Part shown: in pieces, positions 53,363-60,902 of the stretch | Numbering within the stretch: position 1 is the first letter of the stretch | How the letters are laid out: each line of letters begins with the position of its first letter | Assembly (NCBI RefSeq): GCF_018736145.1 | Contig: NZ_CP059997.1 | Span: 9,609,501-9,673,500 of the forward strand | Direction: 5' to 3' | DNA: 64,000 bases | From: Amycolatopsis sp. CA-230715 | GTDB lineage: Bacteria; Actinomycetota; Actinomycetes; Mycobacteriales; Pseudonocardiaceae | Translations under genes and position numbers: made by a program | The notes under the pieces: generated by a model | Database searches by the model: none | The model's input: the letters and a program-made list of their open reading frames with translations, nothing else | What the model was told of the DNA's origin: nothing

Positions 53363-54668
53363 GAAGTCCGGAGTGGACACACCGGCCACCGGTGAACGTG
53401 GCTTCGACACCGATCCCGGGCAGGGCAGCGGGATCGGCGTCGAGCGGATTCGAAGCGAGCACGACGAAATCGGCGACCTTGCCGCGTTCCAGCGTTCCCT
53501 TCCAGCCCGCCGCCCCGTCCTGCACCGCGGCTTCGGCGGTGTAGCACCGGAGCAGGCGGGTCATCAGCTCCGGATCCGGCCCCCGGACCCCGAGCAGCTT
53601 CGCCGCCGCCGCGACGTGCACGCGCCAGTCCGGCGTGACCACCGGCGCGTCGCTGCTCAACGTGAGCACCACCCCGGAGTCCAGCATTTCGCGCAGTGGC
53701 CAGGCTTTCGCGGCGACGTCGGCACCCAGCACCCCCACGAGCGCGCCACCCATCGCCGCCGCGATGGCGGGCTGGGTGGTCAGGCCGACTCCGGCCGACG
53801 CCATCCTAGTCAGCTGCGCCGGGGTGACGAGATCTCCGTGCACGATGTGGTCGCCGCGGCGCAAACGCGCGAGTGCGGCTTCGATGCTGCGATCACCGGT
53901 GGCGTGCACGCCGACGGACAATCCCGCCGCGTGCGCCAGCGAGATCATTTCCGCCAGCTTCCGCGCGCGATCCTCGTCGTCCTCGCCGTCGACGAGCAGC
54001 GAACCGTGGGAGCCGTCGTGGTAACCGTGGTGCGTCCACGCGGTGCACATCGGCGCGATCCCGTCGGCAAAGATCTTGACCCCGCTCACGTCGAGCCACG
54101 CGCGGTCCGATTCCGGCACGGGCGTGGCCAAACCGCGTTCGAAGTCTTCCAGCGAACTCCGGCCGTCGAGCAGGCCGAACAACCGCAAAACCGTGACACG
54201 GGCCCGCAACCGGCCTTCGCGCGCGAGCGCCGCGTACTCTTCCAGCACCTCCGGCGAGAAGCATCCCGTCTCGCCAGGACCGAGCCCCGGCTCGGTGTAA
54301 CTGGTGATCCCGAGCGACGCGCAGAGTTCGCCCGCGCGCAGGATCGCCTCCCTGCGTTCCGCCAGGTTCGTCATCGGGGCCTCCTCCCCCTCGGCGAACC
54401 CGTCGTCTTCGATGATCGTGTGCGGCCACCGCGCGCCGAGCCACGCCGCGTGCAGGTGCGCGTCGTTGATGCCGGGCAGGACGGTCCGCCCGGCCAGCTC
54501 CAGCACGTCGGTCTCCTGACCGACATACGCGGAGATGTCGTCGCCGATCGCGACGATCCGCCCGCCGTTGACCGCGAACGCGCTCGCCACGGTTCCCCGC
54601 CCGTCGAAGGTCAGCACGGTGCCGCCCCGAACCACCAGCGAAGCGGGCGGTTTTCCTTGTCCCACCAT
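53355..54668 (-). CDS. metal-dependent amidohydrolase
   Basis: A 437-aa amidohydrolase (amidohydrolase_3/YtcJ-like, shorter than usual). Metal motif 'TVLPGINDAHLHAAWLGARW' near residue 58, 'GVKIFADGIAPMCTAWTHHG', 'LSVGVHATGDRSIEAALARL', 'GDHIVHGDLVTP', and Asp in 'VVLTLSSDAPVVTPDWRVHV'. ATG 54668 with GGAGGAAAGC upstream. Divergent from the ADH gene with operator copy 5 between. Third amidohydrolase of this type in the window. Confidence 0.86.
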   Translation of the reverse strand: MVGQGKPPASLVVRGGTVLTFDGRGTVASAFAVNGGRIVAIGDDISAYVGQETDVLELAGRTVLPGINDAHLHAAWLGARWPHTIIEDDGFAEGEEAPMTNLAERREAILRAGELCASLGITSYTEPGLGPGETGCFSPEVLEEYAALAREGRLRARVTVLRLFGLLDGRSSLEDFERGLATPVPESDRAWLDVSGVKIFADGIAPMCTAWTHHGYHDGSHGSLLVDGEDDEDRARKLAEMISLAHAAGLSVGVHATGDRSIEAALARLRRGDHIVHGDLVTPAQLTRMASAGVGLTTQPAIAAAMGGALVGVLGADVAAKAWPLREMLDSGVVLTLSSDAPVVTPDWRVHVAAAAKLLGVRGPDPELMTRLLRCYTAEAAVQDGAAGWKGTLERGKVADFVVLASNPLDADPAALPGIGVEATFTGGRCVHSGLLR

Positions 54669-54696
54669 GCTTTCCTCCCAGATCTGGACTTTTTCT

Positions 54697-54710
54697 TCCA
54701 CGACTGTAGA
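54697..54710. promoter_or_regulatory. CTAC-N4-GTAG operator copy 5
   Basis: TCCAC-GACT-GTAGA, one mismatch in the left arm, 29 bp upstream of the amidohydrolase start and 40 bp upstream of the ADH start. Confidence 0.5.
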
Positions 54711-54749
54711 CTAAAAAGCCCCGCACCGGCGAGAGTGGAAAGGCAGCCC

Positions 54750-55859
54750 ATGCCGATTCCCGCGAACACCGAAGCAGCGGTCCTCACCGCGCACAACGCC
54801 GCGCTGGACCTGCGCGAGCTACCCCTGCCCCGCGAACTCGAACCGGGCGCCGCGCTCGTCGGCCTGACCTGCGCGACGTTGTGCGGCACCGATGTGCACC
54901 TGTGGTCGGGCCAGATGACCTTTCCCGGGATGCTGCCGATGGTGCTCGGCCACGAAATGGTCGGAGAGGTGCTCGCGACCGGTCCCGGGACCACGGACGT
55001 GTTCGGGCGCGAAATCACCGCAGGCGAGCGCATCGGCTGGTCGGAGTCGACCTGCGGGCGGTGCCATGGCTGCGCGATCCTGCGCGAGCCCGTAGCATGC
55101 GAACACCGCGGCTACGGCTTCCTGCAGCGCGCCGACCGGTTCCCGTACGCCACCGGCGGTTTGGCGCGGCACTGCTACGTGACACCCGGCGCGGCGAAGC
55201 TGCTGCTGCCCGCCGATGTCGGCGACACCTTGGCTTCGATGTCCGGGTGCGCTGGCAAGACCGTGCTGCGCGCGATCGACAGGGCAGGCGGCATCCGGCC
55301 CGGCTCGACCGTGGTCATCCAGGGCTCCGGCGCGCTCGGCGTGTTCGCCACCGCGGTCGCCCGGATCTCCGGTGCCGCCGCCGTCATCACCGTCGGCGGA
55401 CCCGACAGCAGGTTGGCGGTCGCGAAGCGGTTCGGCGCCACCGCGACGGTTTCGCTCACCTCCGACGCGCAGGAGCGGATCGAGCAGGTGCGCGAGCTGA
55501 CCGGCGGGCGCGGCGCCGATCATGTCTTCGATTTCGCGGGCGGCCCAACGATCGGCACGGAAGCGGTCGCCTTCGCCGCACAGCGGGGAACGCTCGCGGT
55601 CGTCGGGTCGACCGGCCCCCAGCCTTCGCTCGTGCCGCTGGGCACCGTGATGGGCAAGGAGCTCACCGTCGTCGGCTCGCTCAACGGCGACATCTCCGAC
55701 TACCACCGCTCGGTGGAGTTCTTCCGCGCCTTCGCCGACCGGATGCCGTGGGGCGACCTGTTCAGCGAACCGGTCGGCCTTTCCGGCGCCTCCGCGCGCA
55801 TCGAATCCATGTCCCGTTTCGACGAGCTGAAAGCCGTCGTCGACCCCCGTCTGCCCTGA
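54750..55859 (+). CDS. zinc-dependent alcohol dehydrogenase (MDR family)
   Basis: A 369-aa medium-chain dehydrogenase. Catalytic-zinc motif 'LCGTDVHLWSG' and GHEMVGEV, structural-zinc cysteines reduced to 'STCGRCHGCAILREPVAC' (CxxCxxC plus one), Rossmann 'VVIQGSGALGVFATAVARIS', and 'ADHVFDFAGGPTIGTEAVAF'. Starts at ATG 54750 with GGAAAGGC. First of a run ADH > AKR > esterase with 8-bp spacing and a GTGA overlap. It probably interconverts an alcohol and aldehyde or ketone of the degraded compound. Confidence 0.9.
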   Translation: MPIPANTEAAVLTAHNAALDLRELPLPRELEPGAALVGLTCATLCGTDVHLWSGQMTFPGMLPMVLGHEMVGEVLATGPGTTDVFGREITAGERIGWSESTCGRCHGCAILREPVACEHRGYGFLQRADRFPYATGGLARHCYVTPGAAKLLLPADVGDTLASMSGCAGKTVLRAIDRAGGIRPGSTVVIQGSGALGVFATAVARISGAAAVITVGGPDSRLAVAKRFGATATVSLTSDAQERIEQVRELTGGRGADHVFDFAGGPTIGTEAVAFAAQRGTLAVVGSTGPQPSLVPLGTVMGKELTVVGSLNGDISDYHRSVEFFRAFADRMPWGDLFSEPVGLSGASARIESMSRFDELKAVVDPRLP

Positions 55860-55867
55860 GGAGCACC

Positions 55868-56821
55868 ATGCCCGCACTCCCCCAGCGCCGCATCGGCGAG
55901 CACGGCCCGCTCACCGGTGTGCTGTCGCTCGGCTCGTGGCACACCTACGACCGGATGGACTTCGGCGAGGCCGTGCGCATGCTGCGCACCGCCGTGGACG
56001 CCGGGATCACGCTGTTCGACGTCGGCGTGTACGGCCTGCCCGGCGCCACCCCGGTGTTCACCGACGTGCTGTTCTCCGCGATGGTCCGCGCGGCGGGCCT
56101 CCGGCGCGAGGACTACCTGCTGTCGTCGAAGCTGTGGCTGGAGGGCTATCCCGAGCGGGAACTGCGGCCCCAGCTGGAAAACGCGTTGTTCCGCGCCGGT
56201 GTCGAGCACGCGGACCTGGTCATCCTCGGCGATCTGCGCCGCGACGACACCGACCTGCGCGCGCTGGTCCGCGACCTCGCCGCGTTGCGCGATGCCGGGC
56301 TGCTGCGGCAGTGGGGCGTGAACAACTGGTCGGCCACCACCGTCCGCGCCGTGCACGACTTCGCGAAGGCCGACGGCCTGCCGGGACCCGCCATCGCGCA
56401 GTTGAAGCACAGCGTCGCCCGGCGGTCCATTCCGGACGGTGCGCCGTTCGCGACCGTCTTCGGCGAACTCGGGGTGACGCTGCAGTCCTCGGACATCTTC
56501 GAAGGCGGGCTGTTGCTGGGCAAATCGGGACGGCAGATCGGGCGCGATCCCGGCGGTGTCCGCGCGGCCATCACCGCGTCGGCCCCCGAGGTCGAGCGCA
56601 TCGCGACCGAGCTGGACGCGACACCGGCGCAGCTCTGCCTCGCCTTCACCCTCACCCATCCCGCGCACACCACGACGTTGTTCGGCGCGACCAGCACCGC
56701 CCAGCTCCAGGAGAACCTCGGCGCGGTGGACCTGCTCGACCGGGTCGGCGCCGACCGGCTGCGCGAACTCGTCCGTCCACTGTGGGCCGATCGGGACGTC
56801 GTCGACCCGGAGGGGCCGTGA
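55868..56821 (+). CDS. aldo/keto reductase family protein (paralogue)
   Basis: A 317-aa AKR very similar in plan to that at 51657: 'LSLGSWHTYDRMDFGEAVRM', 'DAGITLFDVGVYGLPG' (Asp, Tyr), 'YLLSSKLWLEGYP' (Lys), 'WGVNNWSATTV', 'VTLQSSDIFEGGLLLG'. The expected catalytic His position reads 'LVILGDLRRDD'. GAGGAG precedes ATG 55868. The pair implies recent duplication within one regulon. Confidence 0.85.
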   Translation: MPALPQRRIGEHGPLTGVLSLGSWHTYDRMDFGEAVRMLRTAVDAGITLFDVGVYGLPGATPVFTDVLFSAMVRAAGLRREDYLLSSKLWLEGYPERELRPQLENALFRAGVEHADLVILGDLRRDDTDLRALVRDLAALRDAGLLRQWGVNNWSATTVRAVHDFAKADGLPGPAIAQLKHSVARRSIPDGAPFATVFGELGVTLQSSDIFEGGLLLGKSGRQIGRDPGGVRAAITASAPEVERIATELDATPAQLCLAFTLTHPAHTTTLFGATSTAQLQENLGAVDLLDRVGADRLRELVRPLWADRDVVDPEGP

Positions 56822-57756
56822 CCGGCCGGGACGGGTTCGACCCCGAACTGACCGAGGCGCTGCGGGCGCTGCCGAGCGGTCCGCCGCTGACCGCCGAGAC
56901 GCTGCCCGCCGTCCGCGAAGCGGTACGCGCGGAGAACCCCACCTGTGCGGAAGCCGTCGGAGAGCGGGAAATCGACTGGGAGGACCGCACCGTACCGGGC
57001 ACCGGTGTCACCGTGACGGTCCTGCGGCCGAAGCAGCCGCGGCCCGGCGCGCCCGGGTTCTACAACATCCACGGCGGCGGCATGGTGATGGACGACCGGT
57101 TCGCCGATCTGCCGCGGCTGGTCCCGCTGGTGGAGGAGTTCGGGTTCGTCGCGGTGACCGTCGAATACCGGCTCGCGCCGGAGCACCCGCATCCGGTACC
57201 GCTCGAAGACTGCTACGCGGGCCTGGTCTGGATGGCGGAGAACGCGGCCGAACTCGGCTTCGACCCCGCGAAGCTCATCGTCGGCGGCGGCAGCGCGGGC
57301 GGCGGGCTCAGTGCGGGTGTCGCTCTGCTCGCCCGCGATCGCGGCGGTCCCGCACTGGCCGGGCAGCTCCTGCTGTGCCCGATGATCGACGACCGCAACG
57401 ACTCACCGTCCACTGTGGAGTACGCGACGCGCGGCGTGTGGAGCCGCGCCGCCAACGGCTTCGGCTGGCGCTCTCTGCTCGACGGCACGGCATCCGCTTA
57501 CGCCGCGCCGTCGCGGGCGATCGACCTTTCCGGACTGCCGCCCGCGTTCATCGAGGTCGGTGCCGCGGAGATCTTCCGCGACGAGGACATCGCCTACGCC
57601 GACACGCTCTGGCAGGCGGGCGTGCCGGCCGAACTGCACGTGTGGGCGGGCGCCTACCACGGGTTCGACCGGATCGCACCGCACAGCGAGGTCACCGCGG
57701 CCGCGCTGGCGGCGAGGAGTTCGTGGCTTCGCCGCGTTCTCGACCATCCACAATGA
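56818..57756 (+). CDS. alpha/beta hydrolase, HSL-type esterase
   Basis: A 312-aa HSL-family hydrolase: 'FYNIHGGGMVMDDRFADLPR' (oxyanion hole), 'VTVEYRLAPEHPHPVPLEDC', nucleophile in 'IVGGGSAGGGLSAGVALLAR', Asp in 'IEVGAAEIFRDEDIAYADTL', and His in 'AYHGFDRIAP'. The nucleophile elbow GGSAG lacks the usual Asp/Glu before Ser. GTG start overlaps the AKR stop (GTGA). The 3' end overlaps the convergent GMC oxidoreductase gene by 65 bp. Confidence 0.87.
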   Translation: MTGRDGFDPELTEALRALPSGPPLTAETLPAVREAVRAENPTCAEAVGEREIDWEDRTVPGTGVTVTVLRPKQPRPGAPGFYNIHGGGMVMDDRFADLPRLVPLVEEFGFVAVTVEYRLAPEHPHPVPLEDCYAGLVWMAENAAELGFDPAKLIVGGGSAGGGLSAGVALLARDRGGPALAGQLLLCPMIDDRNDSPSTVEYATRGVWSRAANGFGWRSLLDGTASAYAAPSRAIDLSGLPPAFIEVGAAEIFRDEDIAYADTLWQAGVPAELHVWAGAYHGFDRIAPHSEVTAAALAARSSWLRRVLDHPQ

Positions 57757-59182
57757 ACTGAGCGGCGCGTTCGCCGACGAGCACCGCGGGCGCGTTGGTG
57801 TTGCCGGTGGTGACCCTCGGCAGGACCGACGCGTCCGCCACGTGCAGCCCGGACAGGCCGTGCACCGCGAGCCCTGGATCGACGACGGCGAGCGCGTCCG
57901 TGCCCATCCGGCACGTGCCGACCTGGTGGTGGTAGGTGATGGCGGTCTGCCGGACGTAGTCGCGGATATCGCGCGCCGGACCGGGGTACAGCTCGCGCGC
58001 GCCCCATTCCGCGAGCGCGGGCGCCCTGCCGATTTCGCGGCACTGCTCGACGGAGGCGACCAGGCTTTCGAAGTCGGCCGGTTCGGCCAGCGCGGCGAGG
58101 TCGATCAACGGCTCGTCGTCTGGTTCGGGTCCGGACAGCCGCAGGCTTCCCCTGCTTTCCGGTGAAACCATGCCGGCCATGAGCGAGAACCCGGTGTCCG
58201 GGCCGGTCATCCACGACTCGTACATCGGCACGCTGAAGTGGATGGGCTGGGTGTCGGGCACGGCGAGACCGGGACGGCTGCGCCAGAACAGGTGGGTCTG
58301 CGTCACCGAACGGCCGGGTGACGGGGGCGCCACCTCGCGGTGGTCGGTGGCGAAGATGACCGGGGAGAGGAGGTGGTCGTGCAGGTTCTCACCGACTCCG
58401 GGCAGATCCGCGACGACGTCGATCCCCAGCGCCGCGAGATCGTCGGCCGGTCCGACCCCGCTTCGCAGCAGGATCGCGGGAGACGCCAGCGCTCCCGCGG
58501 CGAGCACCACGTGGTCGGCCGAGAGCCGCTCCACCCTGCCACCGATTTCGACGGCCACCCCGACCGCGCGGGTGCCGTCGAACAGGACCCGGTGCACGGT
58601 CGCTCCCGTGTGGACGGTCATCCGGTCCGTGACCGGATCGGCGTAGGCGAGCCAGGTGTTGAGCCTGCGCTTGTCGCGCAAGGTCACCTGCTGCACCGAG
58701 ACCCCGTCGAGCCGATCACCGTGGTAGTCCGGGTTGTACGGGACACCGGTCTGGACCGCGGCCTCCACAATGGACTGCTGGATCGGGTGGAGCGGTTCGT
58801 TGCGCGCGATTTCGAGCAGTTCGGACTCGATGCGCTCGAACACCGGCCGCACGTCCTGCCACGCCCAGCCCGGCAGGCCCCAGTCGTCGTAGTCCCGCGG
58901 CGCGCCGCGGACCCAGATCATCGCGTTGAGCGAGTGCGATCCGCCGAGCACCTTGCCCCTCGGCAGGTGCAGCCTGCGGTTCGCCGCGTGCTCCTGCGGC
59001 ACCGTGTAGTAGTCCCAGTCCTCGGGACCGTGCCACAGTTCCCCCGCGCGCGAAGGATCGTGGATGGCCGGATTCGTGTCCGCACCGCCCGCCTCGATCA
59101 GCGTCACCAGCGCACCCGCGTCGACGAGCCGCCTGGCGACGACCGAACCCGCCGAACCCGCACCCACCACGATCACGTCCAT
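57692..59182 (-). CDS. GMC-family FAD oxidoreductase (choline dehydrogenase-like)
   Basis: A 496-aa GMC enzyme: FAD motif 'DVIVVGAGSAGSVVARRLVD', signature 1 'LPRGKVLGGSHSLNAMIWVR', signature 2 'LAAGALASPAILLRSGVGP', and the catalytic His/Asn region 'ITYHHQVGTCRMG' and 'VTTGNTNAPAVLVGERAA'. Oxidises an alcohol to an aldehyde or ketone. ATG 59182. Divergent from the aldehyde dehydrogenase (164-bp region), so the two may act in sequence. Confidence 0.9.
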   Translation of the reverse strand: MDVIVVGAGSAGSVVARRLVDAGALVTLIEAGGADTNPAIHDPSRAGELWHGPEDWDYYTVPQEHAANRRLHLPRGKVLGGSHSLNAMIWVRGAPRDYDDWGLPGWAWQDVRPVFERIESELLEIARNEPLHPIQQSIVEAAVQTGVPYNPDYHGDRLDGVSVQQVTLRDKRRLNTWLAYADPVTDRMTVHTGATVHRVLFDGTRAVGVAVEIGGRVERLSADHVVLAAGALASPAILLRSGVGPADDLAALGIDVVADLPGVGENLHDHLLSPVIFATDHREVAPPSPGRSVTQTHLFWRSRPGLAVPDTQPIHFSVPMYESWMTGPDTGFSLMAGMVSPESRGSLRLSGPEPDDEPLIDLAALAEPADFESLVASVEQCREIGRAPALAEWGARELYPGPARDIRDYVRQTAITYHHQVGTCRMGTDALAVVDPGLAVHGLSGLHVADASVLPRVTTGNTNAPAVLVGERAAQFIVDGRERGEATNSSPPARPR

Positions 59183-59346
59183 GGCCCCACCCTGGCAAGA
59201 CGGCGGCACCGGCGCCGGAATCCCTTCGCTGGCCGTCAATCGGCGTGCCCTGCCGGACAAGACCGCCGCACGCGCGGCACCGGATACTCGATCACACACG
59301 GGCCTCCCGGTCCGGGGAACGCCCAAGACCGCCAAGGAGCACGGGA

Positions 59347-60783
59347 ATGGCCACACGCCTGTTCATCGACGGCCAGTGGACCGCCGCGCGCGGTGGCGCC
59401 ATCCCCACCTTCGATCCCGCCACCGGCAAGGTGATCGAGGAGGTGGGTACCGCGTCGGCCGTCGACGTGGACTCCGCCGTCTACGCCGCGAGGCGCGCAC
59501 TCGACGCACCGGAATGGGCGGGCCTGCTCCCGGTACAGCGCGCCGCGCTCCTGTTCCGGCTCGCGGATCTCGTTGACAAGCACCACGAGGAGCTGGCCGC
59601 GCTGGAAACCCGCGACCAGGGCCAGCCGATCGGGGTCTCCCGCCAGGTCAGCGTCACCGGCGCGGCCGAGCACCTTCGCTACTTCGCGGGCTGGGTCACC
59701 AAGATCCAGGGCACCACGAACCCCGTCTCGTTTCCCGAGACCCTGCACTACACGCGCCGCGAACCGGTCGGGGTGAACGCGCTCGTGCTGCCGTGGAACT
59801 TCCCGCTGATGATCCTGGTCTGGAAGCTCGCGCCCGCGCTCGCGACCGGCAACACCGTGGTGGTCAAACCGAGCGAGGTCACCCCGCTGACCGCGATCCG
59901 GCTCGTGGAGCTGGCGGCCGAGGCCGGGATCCCGCCCGGGGTCGTCAACCTTGTCACCGGCGACGGCGAGGTCGGCGCGATGCTGAGCACGCACCCCGAC
60001 GTCGATCACCTGTCCTACACCGGATCCACCGCGGTCGGGAAGCTCATCACGGCGGCCAGCGCGGAATCCAACCTCAAGCGGCTCACCCTCGAACTCGGGG
60101 GGAAGGCACCCAGCGTGATCGCCGCCGACGCCGACATCGACGCCGCGGTCGCCGGGAACCTGGCGGGCGCGACCCTCAACACCGGTCAGGTGTGCGCCGC
60201 CTACACGCGGTTCTACGTGGACCGCAAGCGCGAGCAAGAGTTCGTCGACAAGCTCGCCCGCGGGTTGGAGGACCTGCAGATCGGGCCCGGTATCGACGAG
60301 GGGACCCAGCTCGGCCCGCTGGTGTCGGCCAAGCACCGCGAACACGTCGACGTACTCGTTTCGATCGGCCGCGAGCAGGGCGCGGAACTCGTCACCGGCG
60401 GCACCGCCGTCGACCGCGAGGGCTACTTCTACTCCCCCACCCTCTTCGCCGGGGTCACCGACGAGATGACGATCATGCGCGAAGAGATCTTCGGCCCGGT
60501 GCTGGCCGTGACCTCCTACGACGACGGCGACGAGGTGCTGGCGCGCGCCAACGACACCGAGTACGGGCTCGCGGCGACGGTCTGGACGCGGGACATCGGT
60601 ACGGCACAACGGTTCGCGAACGGGATCAGGGCGGGCGCGGTGTTCGTCAACATGCCGCCGGTGCCGGACATGGCGGCGCCGTGGGGCGGCTACAAGGCGT
60701 CCGGCTGGGGCCGCGAAATGGGCCCGTGGGCGATCGACGCCTACACCGAGACCAAGTCCGTCTGGCTGCACTACGGGGCCTAG
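59347..60783 (+). CDS. NAD(P)-dependent aldehyde dehydrogenase
   Basis: A 478-aa ALDH: 'NALVLPWNFPLMILVWKLAP', 'VVVKPSEVTPLTAIRLVELA', 'HLSYTGSTAVGKLITAAS', general base Glu in 'LTLELGGKAPSVIA', and catalytic Cys in 'TLNTGQVCAAYTRFYV'. The C-terminal 'PWGGYKASGWGREMGPWAID' is typical. ATG 59347 with AAGGAG upstream. It could oxidise the arylacetaldehyde made by the amine oxidase or the product of the GMC enzyme. Confidence 0.92.
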   Translation: MATRLFIDGQWTAARGGAIPTFDPATGKVIEEVGTASAVDVDSAVYAARRALDAPEWAGLLPVQRAALLFRLADLVDKHHEELAALETRDQGQPIGVSRQVSVTGAAEHLRYFAGWVTKIQGTTNPVSFPETLHYTRREPVGVNALVLPWNFPLMILVWKLAPALATGNTVVVKPSEVTPLTAIRLVELAAEAGIPPGVVNLVTGDGEVGAMLSTHPDVDHLSYTGSTAVGKLITAASAESNLKRLTLELGGKAPSVIAADADIDAAVAGNLAGATLNTGQVCAAYTRFYVDRKREQEFVDKLARGLEDLQIGPGIDEGTQLGPLVSAKHREHVDVLVSIGREQGAELVTGGTAVDREGYFYSPTLFAGVTDEMTIMREEIFGPVLAVTSYDDGDEVLARANDTEYGLAATVWTRDIGTAQRFANGIRAGAVFVNMPPVPDMAAPWGGYKASGWGREMGPWAIDAYTETKSVWLHYGA

Positions 60784-60851
60784 GACCATGCGGGGTGGAA
60801 CCGGCCGACCGCGTTCGTGGTGGCCGGGCTCACCGCGCCAGGCGACCGTTG

Positions 60852-60863
60852 ATCGTATATGAT
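60852..60863. promoter_or_regulatory. GntR-type operator candidate before the FAH-RraA operon
   Basis: ATCGTATATGAT, a one-mismatch palindrome in an AT-rich patch about 40 bp upstream of the FAH-RraA start. It matches the FadR-subfamily pattern and the site upstream of the AraC gene (20124-20133). The operon it precedes encodes a FadR-type regulator, so autoregulation is plausible. Confidence 0.5.
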
Positions 60864-60902
60864 TTGTGATATGTTCCGAGCTGACCAGGCAGGAAGTCAC
60901 GT

